64,000 nucleotides of DNA, taken from NCBI GenBank assembly GCA_020086605.1, contig JACBWW010000003.1, forward strand, positions 1,735,586 through 1,799,585, read 5' to 3'. This document shows, piece by piece, positions 13,001-28,000 of the stretch. Source of the DNA: Lanius collurio (taxonomy: Eukaryota; Chordata; Aves; Passeriformes; Laniidae). Position 1 is the stretch's first letter. Every line of letters starts with the position of its first letter. The translations under genes were made by a program, and so were the position numbers. Below the pieces are notes generated by a model. That model was not told the DNA's origin. It saw only the letters and a list, made by a program, of their open reading frames with translations, and searched no databases.

Positions 13001-16000
13001 ATGTTGTTGGCTATAATATGAAGCACAACACACTAAAAAACCCACCAGGCTAGAATTAGAAACGTGCCTTGAGTGGAGGTTAGGATAGGATGTATACAAC
13101 TGAGGGCAATAGACCATGAGTGCTCACTTGTATTCATGCTGTCTTTTGGCAATCAGTTGCCTGATGTGCAGCAATGTGAGGTTACATTTGGACTACTGTG
13201 CTTAACAGCAGCAAGTGTTCTCTGCTGACGTGCTGGCTAAATATGTGCTGTATACTCTTCCTCAAAAAAGCTGATTATTATTCAGTTCAGATAAGAACTG
13301 CTATGAATTATGAAATTCAATAAAAGTGTGGAGAAATATGTCAAAACCTCTCAAATATATTGAAGTATGTTTGTCACAGAACACATCATATTTTTTTCTA
13401 CACACTTCATAAATTTCACCTGCACAAACCATGATGTCCATATTCTAGTAAAAGCCTTATAAAATTGGTTTGTCTCCAGGAATCAAAATTTTTTGTGATA
13501 GACTGGGATATGGACAAGAGAGAAAAGTTCACACCTGGAATTGCAGAGCACCTATTGAAATCTCAGCCCACTCTTCTTCTTCAAAGGACTCTGGTGCATT
13601 GATGACAATGTTGGCACGGAAACGTTGGATTAATTCCTCTATTTCCAATGGCTCCTTCAATCTGTCTCACAGATTTGTCAGAGAAAAAGAAAAAATAAAA
13701 TTATTAACTGTTTTTGCATTAGATGTTTGCGCTGTAAGAATCTGGTAGCTCATGTGATTAAGTAAATGCTTCTCCAGAATAACCTGGACCAAGTTTAATT
13801 ACAAAAGCTATGGAAGTGGCACAAGGTAATTAACTACAATTTGTAACCTTTCAACTATAATATGTAACCCTCTAGGTGGCTTCTTCAGGGGTGTAACCTG
13901 GAACTGTAGGTATGAAATCATGTAGACTGGTGAACCATGCATATGAGAAAATTTCCAATTTTGTTATCATACATAGGGCTAACAGTAACAAATAAAAAGA
14001 TTTTTTCAGTAGTAATCATTTTACTTGTTAAATGTTGTAAAAATAGAAGCTTCTAGAACAAAAGTCAAATAAAAATTTATTCTGCACATGCTGCAATGTC
14101 AGAAGGGACAAAACCAACAGTTGCTGAAGGTGAAAAAGGCCAGTAAAATAATTTTATGAGAGAATATATCCCTCATATTATTATTATTTGCCTTTGGGAG
14201 GCAGCAGATTGCACCAAATGATAGGTGTTTTAAAAAAAATTAATCTCTGTGTGGTGATATCTCCCCCTCTTTACAAGCATTTGAACTGCCGGAGTGTAGA
14301 TTTGTGTCAGTGTGGAGAATGTATATGAGACAAAAAGAGAAGCAGACTGCATACAAATATCAGAAATCTTGCTGCATCTTTGAATTGTCATTCTTCACTC
14401 TTCTTCTAAAGGAGAACTTGAACTGTACCAGAAAAAAATAAAAAAGAGACACTAAAATGTGCAAGAGGGTTCTTTCAGTGCCATTGTTAGTGGAGAAGAA
14501 CATTTGTTTTTGCATTAGCTATTAAGGGCATGAAGAATTTTGATACTCCATCAACTTTAGTCTGACAACTTTGGGATAGGAAATCCTGCAGCAGAGAGAG
14601 AAACCTGGGTAAGCAGTGAGGAGAGGCTTTTCTGTCCCAAAGAAAAGGAAGTAAGGCCATACAGTTTAAAAAATATTTTAGTTAAAAAGAGAAAAAACAT
14701 GCAAAAACAAAGTACAGGGGAAAAGTTCACACCAAGCAGACTTTGTAGAAGAGGCCTGTTAGGTAAAAAAAAAGGGCTTGGTTTTATTTAAAATAGTCTG
14801 GATGACCTTCTCTAGCAGACAAAAGTGCATAAGGATAAACTACCTGTGCAGATTTTCAGTCAAACCACAGAAGCCCAGCTCCACCAAGCCCCCAGTGTTC
14901 ACAAGGGCTCCAGCAGCCTGGGGGTAGAACATGGGATTGGAAGTTGCAATGCCAAAGGTTTTCCCTCAAGATCCCACATGCAATCCCATGGCTAAGACAC
15001 AATTTGTAATGAGAGTAGGAGGTGGGAGCCAACAGGAAGCGTAGATTATGCCAGTGCTCATGCAAACAAGGAGGAACACAGCAGTTACCTGTGAACATGT
15101 TCAGTTCTGCTGCTGTGCTTCCCAGCTTTGCTGTGGGCTCTTGGAGCTTGGCTGCTGGGTAGCCTCCAGTTTTGAATGTGTTTTGCAAAATGTAACTGCC
15201 TGCCACGCCAGCCTGTACTGGTGAGGGCATCAAAAGCCCCAGTAAGCTCAGAGCTGGGCCCGCAATGTCCTGAGACAGCTGTTGAAAACTACTTCAAGCT
15301 TCTACTGACCTACCCTTTGCTGCTGAACTCAAAGACTGCAGTGCCCCTATCCCGAGTCCGGAATACCTCACCTCTTTCACACCTCCCCCAGCCCTCAGAA
15401 GTGCTTATAATTACTTGGCAACATGTATCTGAGTAAATTCCCATTATTTCTCCTCCCACAAAGCATGCATTGGTTGGATGAAGTGGCAGGTACCTTCATC
15501 CTGCAAATCTCAACATGCACCTGTTTTGAAAATCATTGTAATGTGTCAAAGTCAGCCTAGGTGCTTTGGACTTTCAGAGCAGTAGGCTCTGTGATGAAGA
15601 ATGCATTACCTACATTTAACAGTCACACTTGAAAATTAATATTTATATCTTCAGGGTTATATTTGTAACAAGAACATTTGAGCATTAGGCCAAGCCATGG
15701 GGATTTTCATAGAAGTGACCTATAATGGAAACAACAGAAACACAAATGTCTGCAGGTACATGAAGCTCTTCAACAGTATGCTGATTTCAAATTTTTAATT
15801 GAATTGCTGTTTCTGTTTTAAACCACCTCTCAAGGGCCAAGTGCAGACTAGAAGACTAGTTTTTACTTATGGAAGATACAAATAGAAATTATGAAAACTT
15901 AATTGAAAATTGAAATTGTTTTACAAAACGTGGCAGGTTTCCATTAAGCAAAAATAAACCCACGTGCCAAGAAGCTAAATAATATTTTCTAAAAACCCTC

Positions 16001-19000
16001 CAATATTTTATAAAGACCCATAAGAGCAGTTCTTGAAAGTACATTGGATAGTTCAGTATTTGGAATGTTCATACACCAGGATTTAGTAACAGTGCAGAAT
16101 GAGGATATCTGAACTCATTTCTCCAGCACCTGGAGAAGGCACTGCATGGCAAAATGGCAAAATGGAAAGGAGGACACTTCCAACTCATGCTACAGAGTGG
16201 GAAGCAAAATGCTTCTCAGTCACCATTGCAGCTCTGGTGACATCTGGAGTTTCCTTTGAGGAAAGGGAGATTACAAGCCTAGATGTGCTGGAAGATATGA
16301 GGTATAAAATCAGTGGATCATCTGATGTTGAATGTTTTACTGAAGTTCCTTGTTCTCCTTCATCCTCACTCGCTGTTTATGTTCATCTTTGCACTCAAAT
16401 ACCATATCTGGAAGGTTCTACAGTGAGTCTCACCATGGAAAAAGACCAGTCTGGGTAAGGGATGTCTGCAAGAAGTGCCCTCCCAAGGAGATGTGACCCA
16501 GCCAGCAGAGCCTCACAAGAAGGCATTAACTGTCACTGAGAGAGGGTAGTCAAAACACTGAGAGATGCCCTGATTCAAACCTTCTCTACACTCATTTTCC
16601 ATGATATATTAAAATTGCCCAACTGTCTTCTCCAAAAGAAGGAAAACTCTCAGACAATGCAAGCTCCAGTGGTCCTAGTGATGCTTCATTCAGTCAGTGG
16701 TTTTAAATCCTGAAGCTATATACATATCCTCCTGCAGATATACAGACATTTGGATAGATATATAGATAGATATATTCCTCTTCTACTCAAAGCAGGACTT
16801 TTCTATGCATGGGACAAGTTTGGTGGGCGACTAAGAGGAGAGAAGATGACTCCAGGAAGAGGTAAGAGAAAAGTTTTGTGAGACAGGAAAAGAGGGCTCA
16901 GAGACAAATGCTGGGGCTGTGGGATGCACAGCTATAATGGAGACCTTGAGGGAAAATTTTCTGTGGAATTTGAACCTTTCCTAGTTATATTCAAGAAACA
17001 ACAATTTTCTATGGTCAATATATGAAAATTTGGTTGGTAATTGGTTTGTTATCTTTGAATTGTGGGCTGACTCTGTTTCATTTGCTTCTTCTATCTCCAA
17101 CTCTTGTGTAAGTAAAGCCCAATTCAATTAAGAAATAAAATTATTCCAGTCCTGAAAGTACTTTAAAAGTATTTCTGTTGTGCATATTTACTCTAAATCT
17201 TAATCATTCCCATGGGAGGGAAATAGTTCAGCCAGTAGTAAGACTTTATAGTTTTACCGTCCGGATGATTTACGTTAAGAAAAACTATTTATCCTTGTTT
17301 TTCTGACAAATAGAACTTGGCTGGGCTCAATAATATCTTTCCACCAAATAATTTGACAAAAATTTCATTTAAATTTTCCTAAAGATGGAAGGTAGACAGA
17401 TTATGCTCATGCATTTAATCTAAATTTTCAGAAATCATAAAATAATTATTAATTATAGTGGTTTAGTAGCTATAGATTTGTTGAATGTTGAAAAGTTGCT
17501 ATCTCTAAATTTCCACATAAAACACCTACATTAGCATCTTATGGCAAGATTCTGAAATCCAAGATCACTGAGAGACATTTGGAGACAGAAGCATCTTACC
17601 TTGCAGAAATGTGTTCTTTCAGCTGCAGAATGCTTGCTACATTTATCAGGAGGTATTGTGCTTCGTTCACAAGAGAGAGTGAGATGTTTGTAGCAGGTGA
17701 CAGACCTAAAAAAAATCAATCCAACATTCTAAAATGATCATAAAAATTAGTAATTCCATCTCATCTTTCCTTCGATCTCTTACTCATTCTCATTACTCAT
17801 TTATTCATTTGGTTTCAGACACTATGAAATATTCCAAGAATGCCCTCAAACCTGTAAATGATAATAATGTAATGAAGTTAGAAACTGAGGTAGAGTTGAT
17901 ATTTCACCAAATTTGTAAAACAATTTACAAGAGCAATATCTATTCATTTTTGATCCTCTTTCAATTTCAGTGCTCTTTCAATTATTTTTACAATGAAATT
18001 TAGTCTCCAAATAAATTCTTTGATTCTTAGATTTTTCACAATCATTTTCCCAAATGGTCTTTGAGTTTCCAGACAAAATAATGGTCATGATGATAACTCC
18101 CCCTATACCACTGTATCTGTACATTTTCACCAAATTTAACAAGTAGAAAGGCAGCAAAAAAGTCAGTTTGAGTATAAACATAACTACTAGATCAATGCTG
18201 GATAACTCGCCTTTTTCAGCGTACCTATATACTCAGTATGAATTCCATGAGCCTGATTTTTCCACAAGGAATCACAAATGTTTAAGATTTTTTTTATTAT
18301 TATTATTTTTTTTTAAGAATGGCAACATACCTTTTGTATTTTTCTGATGTGACTTGCTTTTTATGTCTGAACTTTGTCTTATCAAGCGACATGGACGACC
18401 AAGAAATGCAGAGAACCAGCCAGCAATTTTTTCTCCACAGTCATATGTTTTTACCCTGTTGCAAGAAAAAAAGGAGTTTAAATTTGATTGCTCAAACATT
18501 AATTTGCAAAACAGAAGTCAAATTGTGAAGATGTTTATTCTGAATCCTTCAATACAAAGTACAGCATCCATATTGCCTGATGAATTTCTGATGTGAAGTT
18601 CTGCATTGCTCTAACTCCGCATTTCCTCAACTTTTCTCTGTTCCACTTGAAGTCAACTTTCACAAGATCTAATTTAGTTTAGTACAGAAAATTACTGTGG
18701 AATAAAGGATTAAATAATCATAATGCTGAAGACACTGACTCTGAGGTACAGTAAGTGGTTGCCCATATAACAATATTACAATACAGTATTATGAAAAAGT
18801 CACACTCTGGCCTGTGCTTTTTACTAAAACAGAGACGAATGATTTGAGTTCAATTTTAAGATTGCTCCACTGTGTGTAATTTTTAACGATCCCATCAGGT
18901 ACAATGATGTTACTTCCCTAATTTAATTCATGTTAGTACAGACATTCCACATTAAAACATGGCTCCACTAAGAGAGGCCAAGTATCTCTCTAAAGATGAT

Positions 19001-22000
19001 TCCCATTATTTGTAAAATGTCTAGTGCATTATGCAAGCTGGCAATAGAATTGCCTTCTTTACCTGGATGTAATCTTTCCTAGAGGGATTTTGAAATCATC
19101 TCTCTCCATCCAAGAAGGCCACAGATCAGTCCACAGGAAATTGACCCTATTTGACATTAGATTCCTCATCCCTGAGTAAACTTAATGTCAATCTTCCAAA
19201 ATCCAGGCATTTAGTTTAAATCAATTGTCTGGGTTTCACTCACAGATAATGGAAAGAAGTAAGTAGTTCTCACCTATATTAGACCTCAGGATGGGAAGAC
19301 TTTCAGTGTGGGAACGTTCAACTCGTTATTGACTACAAAAGGAAACTTGACTGATACCTAACATTAAATGTAAGAGGAATGCGAATTCTTATGCTGATCT
19401 AGGGAGGATTCCTGTAGCAAGGAAAGTGAAGTAGCCATGTTCCTATGCTCACCCTGTTTTCCCACCCAGCCAAATTTGATCTGCATGGAAACCATCTGCT
19501 TTGTGAAACAAGAAAACAGCTACTCACAGCAAAAGGTGCTAAGCCCCAGGATTGAGAGGAAGTGGCTTGACTTTACGAAATGCTCTGTAGGATTCAACTG
19601 AATTACACAGGTAGAAAGCCAGCGCAAGTGAAAAGCAAGGAGATTTTATAATCCTGCAAGGATCAGGTGTCTATTCAGCACTTGTTCTGAATTTTGAATT
19701 ATGGTGCATCTCTGCATCCCTCTCCCCACTTTGAGACTGACCAGATGTCAACCACAGCTGCATCTAGCCAGCAATGCCCTAGAACTGAAATGGTGTTCTG
19801 CTATAAGTATGAGATGCAGGCACTGTGTCAAGACAGAGGCCAAAAGGTGAGTGTCCACACGAGATTTCACAGTCTGACCTGTGCCCTGCCCGCCACTGTG
19901 TTAGGGAGATAGCTGCTAATGAGGATGTGTGAATCTTCCACAATAACAGTACAAGTGAAACAAATGCCTCCAATATTTTTTTCAACCTTCACAGATGTAT
20001 AGGGGTGTTTAAAATATCTCCTGAGCCCATTGCCTCTGGCAGCCTGTTGGAGATTAATACTGTATGAATCAGGAACAAAATTTTGCCCTCTTTTTATATA
20101 CTTATTGTTTTGAGTCACAGTGCCTGGCTAGAGACTCACACCATTGTTGGTATTTCATCAAATGTCACAATGTACTTTTTGTATTTCAAGACTCCCATGT
20201 TTTTGAATTGCTTTCCCTTATTTCAGACCATTTTCTGAGAAAGTACCATCATCTCTTCAAGGTCTTAGTTAAAGTCATTCTGTTATAGCTCAATTCTACT
20301 TGTTTTCTGCTTGTGTTTATTTTTGTGGAGTATAACTTTACATCTGTCAGCATTACATTTCATTTGGCACATGTCAGGCAATTTATAAAGAAGAGCCTAT
20401 TTCTCTCTGATTTCACTTGCTGTTTGCCTTGAGTTTCCCACTCATCTTTCTATTATGTCATTTAGCTTCAGTGCGTTACAACTGGTCCCTCTAGCAGGGT
20501 AATTTACAGAACAAGAAACAAGGACAGATGAAGACTGAATATTGATCCCAAGGGATATAATGCACACAACAGGCTCAGTTCACCTTGTTCTTAACTATAC
20601 CTTTGTTTCCTACCACTGCTACACTCCCCTTGATCTCTTTGATATTGCAGCCTGTCAAAGAGGAGGCTGTGCCCCTGCCTGTTTCAGTAGAGCAGCAACC
20701 TTGAGCATTTAGGGTCTTCTACCACATCAATAACCTTATCAACATTACCTTCCACTTTCATCTGTGTGCTGTTAGATATTGTACCAGAAAGCCACGTCCC
20801 TGCAATGTAAGCAGCACCTGCTCACGGACAGTCCTTACTGCGATGAAGGCTAACGTTGATTAATTGCTTCAGAAGGGAAATTTGGGCTCATTAAACTTTT
20901 GTGGCTTCTGCATAATTTAATTTCCTCACATGACTGCTTGCAGATTCTACATCATGTACTTTTCTCAGGTATCTCAGTCTAAATTCAGAGTAAGCCAACA
21001 GAACTGGGTGAAATAACAGCATCAGAGCACAGAGTCAATAAATAGAAAATGCCTTCACTAGGGGTTTCTTTCGAATAAAAGCCTTTTAACAAAGACTTTT
21101 GGTCCCACTGCTCACCTTAAGACCCTTTGCAGAAAAGACCCTAGGCCACAAATCCCCTCCTGTCCTACTGCAAAGCACTGCTTTCCTCATTATTTTCGGC
21201 CCTGGAGGCTCTTCTGCTGAAACACTGGAAACTGGCATCAATTGCTATTGGATCTCTGAGCAGTTTCAGAGCCTCATCAATGCTGTTCGCTCATCCTGCC
21301 TTACTACCTATCTTGTTTATTTGCTAGTCGCAGTCCACTCCGTGAAAGTTGCCTTCACATCCCCTTTCTTATTCGTTCTGTCCTTTCCTTCCTTCTCAGA
21401 ACTCTAAGAAGTTTTCCATGAAAACTTCCAATTTGATACAACAAAAATGACACAGTCAGTTATATGAAAGAGAAGCTATGGCAACAAATTTTATGCACAC
21501 AGAGAGAAAGATAAGCCAGGCTATTTTACAGCCTGTAATAGATGGGCTTACCATGGGGAGGCCAGGGATGAGTCAACACTAAGGGAAGTGGGACAGATGG
21601 TTAAAACAAATGACTCTTGGGTGAATTCCACTACCTGAGGAAAATACGCTTCTGAGGAAAAGATCCTCTTTATCATCTGAATAGCTAGTAGAAAAGAAGG
21701 AGAAGATAATTTTCTGCATGGCTCCATGGGGAAATTGCCAGGTCTTCTGCTGGTTTGTTTATGTGTTACTCAGAGAAGCAAATGTAGAGGGTTACAAAGA
21801 ATTAGTATACCTTGGTTAAAGGAAGATATAAATCTTTAAGTGGCTCTTTTAGTTGGACTTACCAAGAGAGTCATTTAAAAGAAACAGTAGATAATGCAAA
21901 TGTACTTTAGGAAGGCATTTGATACACTGCCACTTGGAAAACTTAATGAGACTGGGGGAAGGTCTTAGAAAATATGATGGATAAACACTTAAGATTACGG

Positions 22001-25000
22001 ATAGGAAATAAATTTATTCATAATGTTATATTCACTGAAGTGGTATTTCTCTTGATTAGAATTAATGGTATTTAATTTACACACCTGCAGTCATCCCAAG
22101 ATTATTAAGGGGACACTGAACAACATGGGTGGTCAAAACAAAATTAAAAAGCGTTGTAAATATGGAAAGCTATTTATAACTTTAGAAGGTTCTAGCAATT
22201 TTAAATCCATGCAGTATGAAATGGGAAACGTTGCCAGCATCATTACTATTAAATGAGGGAACTAAATTCAAGTCCTGCTGAGACTCTCAGTTGGCATTTG
22301 GAAGTAAGTGGGGACACCATCTCCTTTTCTCATGCTTGAAGCAAGTGAAAAAAAAAGATCTCACTCATTCAAGTGAGTGCTAAGTCACTTTAATGTACCA
22401 CCCTTCCCCTCCTTTTTCACTAAATTTTTTTTTTTACTGTTTCCTATCAGACATGTGGGGCATGCCAACTTACTTATTTAAATAGGACCACTCTCCTGGT
22501 CTACTAGGTCACTCATTGCCTTCCACCATTTTTTCAAGGACTTATTTCTTTGTGCACATCTGTTCACATCCTGAGTGTCACTACAGTGATTTTCAGCTTC
22601 AGTTCCTCTCTGCTCTCACTTACCTGTGTGAACAGACTTTACTTTCACAGATCACAGTCTCTTTTCCAGTATTGTCTTCTAGTGACACAGATATTGGGTC
22701 CATGCCTAGATGGGCAGAGAGCAAGCCATATTTAAATAAAGAATTTACGAAGAATTGTAGAGTTATGAAAAAAGTTCTTATTTTTGCTTCACAATCGCAG
22801 CAGCCTGAAAAATAGCAAATCCAAAAAATCCTTTTTCTTTTTGCTAGAATTATATTCACTGCCTGCAGGTGGCTCCAAAGGATAAAACAAAGCACAAAGG
22901 CTGCCGATGACCTTGGTATTCAAATCATATTAAGAAATACTCAGTTTCAGCTTTGAGTAACTTCATTCTCTGTTTATCTCAGGCAATGAAACTGGCACAG
23001 AATTATTGCCTCAGCCACGGTTTCTGTTGAAAGGATGGTCCCTCTATCAAGTCCGGAGATGATGTTAAACACTGTCATGTTGGGTTTTTTTGGAATAGAG
23101 GGATTGTGTGATCTGAAAGATGAAAGACAGAGGAGGGGGGAAGAAAAAAAGAAGCACAGTCTGTTCAAAAAGAGAAATATACTGTGAGATAAAACTACAA
23201 TAATTTGAAGACAAAATGTATGGAAAACCCTGAATGAGAGAATTATTTCCATCTATTCATCTCCAAGTTTGAACCAGCTGAGGATTCCCTGGTAATGATC
23301 TATGTTAACAACTTCTCCCACATTTTTCTCTTCTTGAACAGAACAAGCCAAAGAGATGGAAAGGTACTGCACTTTACTAGAACCAAAAAGAAAAGCTGTA
23401 CTACTTTTCTTTCTGTTAGTTGAAAACCATAATCTTAACTGCAGAACAAAGGGTTTTACTGTGTGGCTGCAACGAATCCAGCTTTTCCTTTATACTGCAA
23501 CACATAATAACCAAGACTCTGGCCCCTCATTTCCCAGAATTATAACCACAAATTTTGATATTATGTAATATTGTAAAACAAGTAAGATCAAGCTCTACCA
23601 GCTCTGTGATATGGTGGAATCAAGTTGGTTTCTTTTCTTCTTAAGAGTAATGAAATGTAGCTCAGATTGATTATAATATGACTATCAACTCTGTTTCATG
23701 CATGTTTTACAAAATAGAAAGTGGTCTACTTCTTCTTTGGTTAATTATGCTAGTATACTCCATAAGTGAAGACAGGGCGGGAAAAGTTAGGTTCACTTAG
23801 GAAAATAATACACGTAATAAATGCTTTGAACTACCCTGTAACAACTGGAAAAAGAAGCCAATGTTATCATCTTATTGACTAGACTAAAGCTGTTGGACAT
23901 TGAAACAATTAAACATTATCATCATTCCTTCTGGAAGAGTCTGAAATATTTCATCCTGCATGCACTCTTAACTGTTATATCTTTCAAATACTTTTTAAGA
24001 AAGGCATACTCACAAAATTTTTTAAAATAGAATTTCAGGGCTTTAAAAAGCTTGCTTTTATACATCAGCAAGTGTATCACATTTTTATTGAACAGTACAC
24101 ATTTTACAGTGATGTTTAGGTCAGTTAAATGTTGTTAATTACAATTTTATTCTATCTTTAAGGCAAAAAAATAAAGTAGAATATTGCCAGTTACTAAAAT
24201 GTAGAAGCTGTCATTCTCCATGGTCATTTGCTTGATAATAAAATTCACAGATGTGCTCATAGTATTAATATAAAAAAATTCTTATCATTATAGCTCCTAT
24301 TTTCAGTCAATGAGGAAAATTAGAGATCTGTTATTTCAATGGACTGAAATATAAACTATTAATGTATATTCTTTCATCAGTGTATGCACTTAATTCCCAT
24401 TATTTTTATTGGCAGTAACACATGACTATTTGTAGGCACAATAAACGCCATAAAGTGCAATTAGCTGCTCAGTTTTGCTAGCATCTTTCTACTCCAATAT
24501 TTTAAAGTGCCTCCTCAACACTTAGAATTTCTCCCACTGTGCAGTGGCAAACTAATGCCCAACTTGCCAGAGTAATGCTGATTGTTAGCAAAAATGGAAA
24601 GAGAGAAATTAGTCTTTTCCAGAAGTGTATTCTCAGCCAAATTGTGTTTGGCTACAGATTTGTGCAGGTCAGGAACAAGTGCCACGTTATCTGCACTCCC
24701 ACGTCTTTGATGGAGGAAGACAAAGATATTTCCCTTGATTCTCACTCAAGTAATAGGATTTCTGGAAATAAAGGCACTTGCTCTTGACCACCTTTAAGTG
24801 ACTGGGAGCCAAACCACTAAGCATCAGTCAAGACACAAGAAGCTGTTTTTCTCCATGGGGGCTGATTTAGAGTTAGGTTCTCTAATTTCCTCAAAGTGGG
24901 TTCTGCAATATCAAGGGTTTGTTATACTCTTAACATTAAATAAAATAGGAAATGTCTGTTAACAATCACATAGCCTAAGAAAATAATTCTGACAAAATTA

Positions 25001-28000
25001 ATAAATACAGTTTCTCAAATTAAAATCTCACTCCCTCTGCTGAATAAAAGCATAGCCAGTGAGAGAGTAGACACAAGCCCTTTGCTCTCCCTCTGCTCTC
25101 ACTTAACCCCTTCATCAGGGATCTGGGAAATACCTAGACTTCCCCAGCTGCCAGGCAAGCCAACTAATTTTGCAGACATGTCAGAGAAAGATTCTAAGCC
25201 TTCAGGCAGCTTTGGGCTTGTGTAGAGCCCCGCTCTGCCATCTTTGCTACCCACAGAGGCAGCAGGATTGCACAGCTGGGTCGGTAAGGCAGCAGGATCT
25301 GCCCTTCCACAGCTGGGGGTTAGATGGGCTATGGAGACACCTAACACGCAGGGATTAAAGAACAACCCTGAAAGGGTGTCCCAGCACATAGAGGATTCAG
25401 CAAAAGGTGTTAAAGTAGTTACTGTCACACCAAATCATGCCGACAAATTTTTCTTGGACAGAGAAAACCGAGAATATTAAGCCACATTGAAATAAAACAG
25501 CCATAAACAAATTTTCCACTAATGAAAAGTTCTAGAGGGAGAGGAAAGCATGTGCCTGGAGGGGAAGAGAGAACGGACTCATCATGTCTTAAAAGTGGCA
25601 CAGATAAAGTCTTCACCCATATCTAATAGTGAAACAGCAAAATGCTCTTGAAAAGGTTGTGTACTTCAGCTACGAGGGATTCGCCCCGCTCGGCTTTAGG
25701 CACTTACCAGAGGCACCTATTCCAGCAGCACAGTTGCCTCAGGCTCTCTCTTTTGGAGAGAGGCGCCTCCAGCCAGCAAAGTGAGCTCTGGGCGTGCGCC
25801 ACAGCCTGCTCTCACAGCGAGCAAAGCGCAGGTAGCAGCGGAGCTGGCAGAGAAAACACAGTGGTTACAGCTCCTGGCAGAGCAGCACAGGGAGGCGGCC
25901 GGCTGGACTGCGCTGGTCACCNAAAAATAAATTTAACACAAACAAACAAATCATGCATTTAGACTGCGGGTAAGAGGAAAGAAAACAAAATAAGTATTGG
26001 AACAACTTCCTACAGATTTATCTGCTCAACCTTACCCTGCTGGTTTGTATAAGCTCCCATCACTGTGCCATCTTAGGAGCAGTAAGCTCTGGAATAGACT
26101 CCCCAAGGAAAATAGAGCCATTATCTCACTGTCAAGAACTTAAAAAAATGCCACAGGATGCAAGGACACCATGAGAGTAAAAAACAGCATGACTACTATA
26201 AAAGAGGTCCTAGACACCATCATGGGCTAGGACTTTGGTATCTAGAGTCATTATACAAAGAATAAAATAACTTCCTTCTTACACACTGGCTGTGCCAAAG
26301 CAGGCTGTAAATAAATGGCAATGACATTCCTGTTAGAGCACACTGATCAATTACCTTTGGGCAGAGAAATTATCAATAGACTTGGACAATCACTTCTGTG
26401 TGGAAATCGTTCTCACTGTCATCAAAAGGAAGGCAAATGAAAGTGAAAACTCCAAAAATGACACAAAAGGTAGAACTGAAAGGCAAATTTCACCCTGGCA
26501 CTAACTATGGCAAGAGATAGTAAATCTCAGTGTGAGGTACCTTGCTGTCATTTTCGACTGAGAAAACCTCTTCCTGACTCCCTGAAGTATGTCAGTACTT
26601 TTTGACTATTGACAGGTGAACATACTAATGGGTATGCACTTGTCTGAACGAGTACTAGCAAGGAAAAAAAATGAAAAACAGACTCAGAATGGTCAGAAAG
26701 AGAGATGGCAAGGAAATAAATATCTAGAAATAATTAGTCCTGAAGCACTTGATAATTTTAAAGTTGTGGGAGAAGGCTGTCTGTGCAACTGTACTACAAA
26801 AATTTGAGGTCCAAGGTGCTCCACATTAAATTGAAATGAATTTATGATAGACTTTCAAAGAAATAGTATGGAGGAGAGAGGGGAAAGCAGCAGTGTGTGC
26901 CAGTGAGCAAGTCTGGAATCCCTAAGAAAAGAGTAGATTGTGTTTGGGATTGGAAATATAGGCAGTAGCACATGATTAGTGGAAGTATCCAAATGTACAT
27001 TTTAGAAACCTATTTCAGAAAAAAGGAATCAATGAATCGTATTTAACTCTATGGAGAGCAGTCAGACAGTTGCAGAGGTCTAAACTCTAATGTACACACA
27101 GAAAGGAGACTGTAGTTACAGATCCACTCATATGGATTTCTAATAAAAGGTGAAAAATCTGAAGACAGGTTCCCTTGTTTTGCTCTAGCTGCTGAAAATG
27201 TGGTCACATATATTATTAATGGTTAAGACACACAGGCTGAGTAAACGTTGGACCCTGGGGAAATGATGAACATGATTCAGACACATGCAAACTCAGCATT
27301 AGTAATGACTTTTGTGGAATACAAACCTGTTCCAGTGCTCAATGCCAATGGCACTGTTATGAAAATAAATATTTTTCACCCCTGAGTAGCAAAGGGCTTT
27401 CTGTAACACTTTACCTTTTTTTTCCCCTCAGCAGAGAATAAAAAGGATTTTGATAATTCCCAGGAAGCTCAAACATCATGAAATATTTGCCTGCTAGTGC
27501 AAGTATTTAACTGAGTTAAATAATGTCTGGTCCTTATTTTAATTCATACTAATTTCCCCTGAAGACTCTACTCCTCTAATCCCACAGATGGAAGAAGGAA
27601 GAGAGATACAAAATGGGAAGGTTTTTGGCCAGGGTGTTTAATGTTAGACTTCTATTCCTACACCTTTGCAGCAATAACAATGCCTTCAGGCTATGGCACT
27701 TCATGCTATGGAGAGACTTTAGTCAGTGAATCTCAGTATCTGTCTGTTCCCTTCTGCATCCTGGCACATCCACTTTATGATTGCACATAGGGAGTCACTA
27801 TGTACTCTCTGCCTACCCCAGCAGTAAGTTAGGAACCTCCCCAGAGCTGCAAAGAACTGACTGGGCTCTCATTGCCCACAGCCAGCACAGAACTTGTCCC
27901 TGAAGTCCCAAGTAAGTCATAAGTAAGCATGCACAGCATTCAGTAGTTTGGTGGGTGCATGCAGGTGTCCCTGCCTAGAAGTATGACACCAAAAAAGAAG

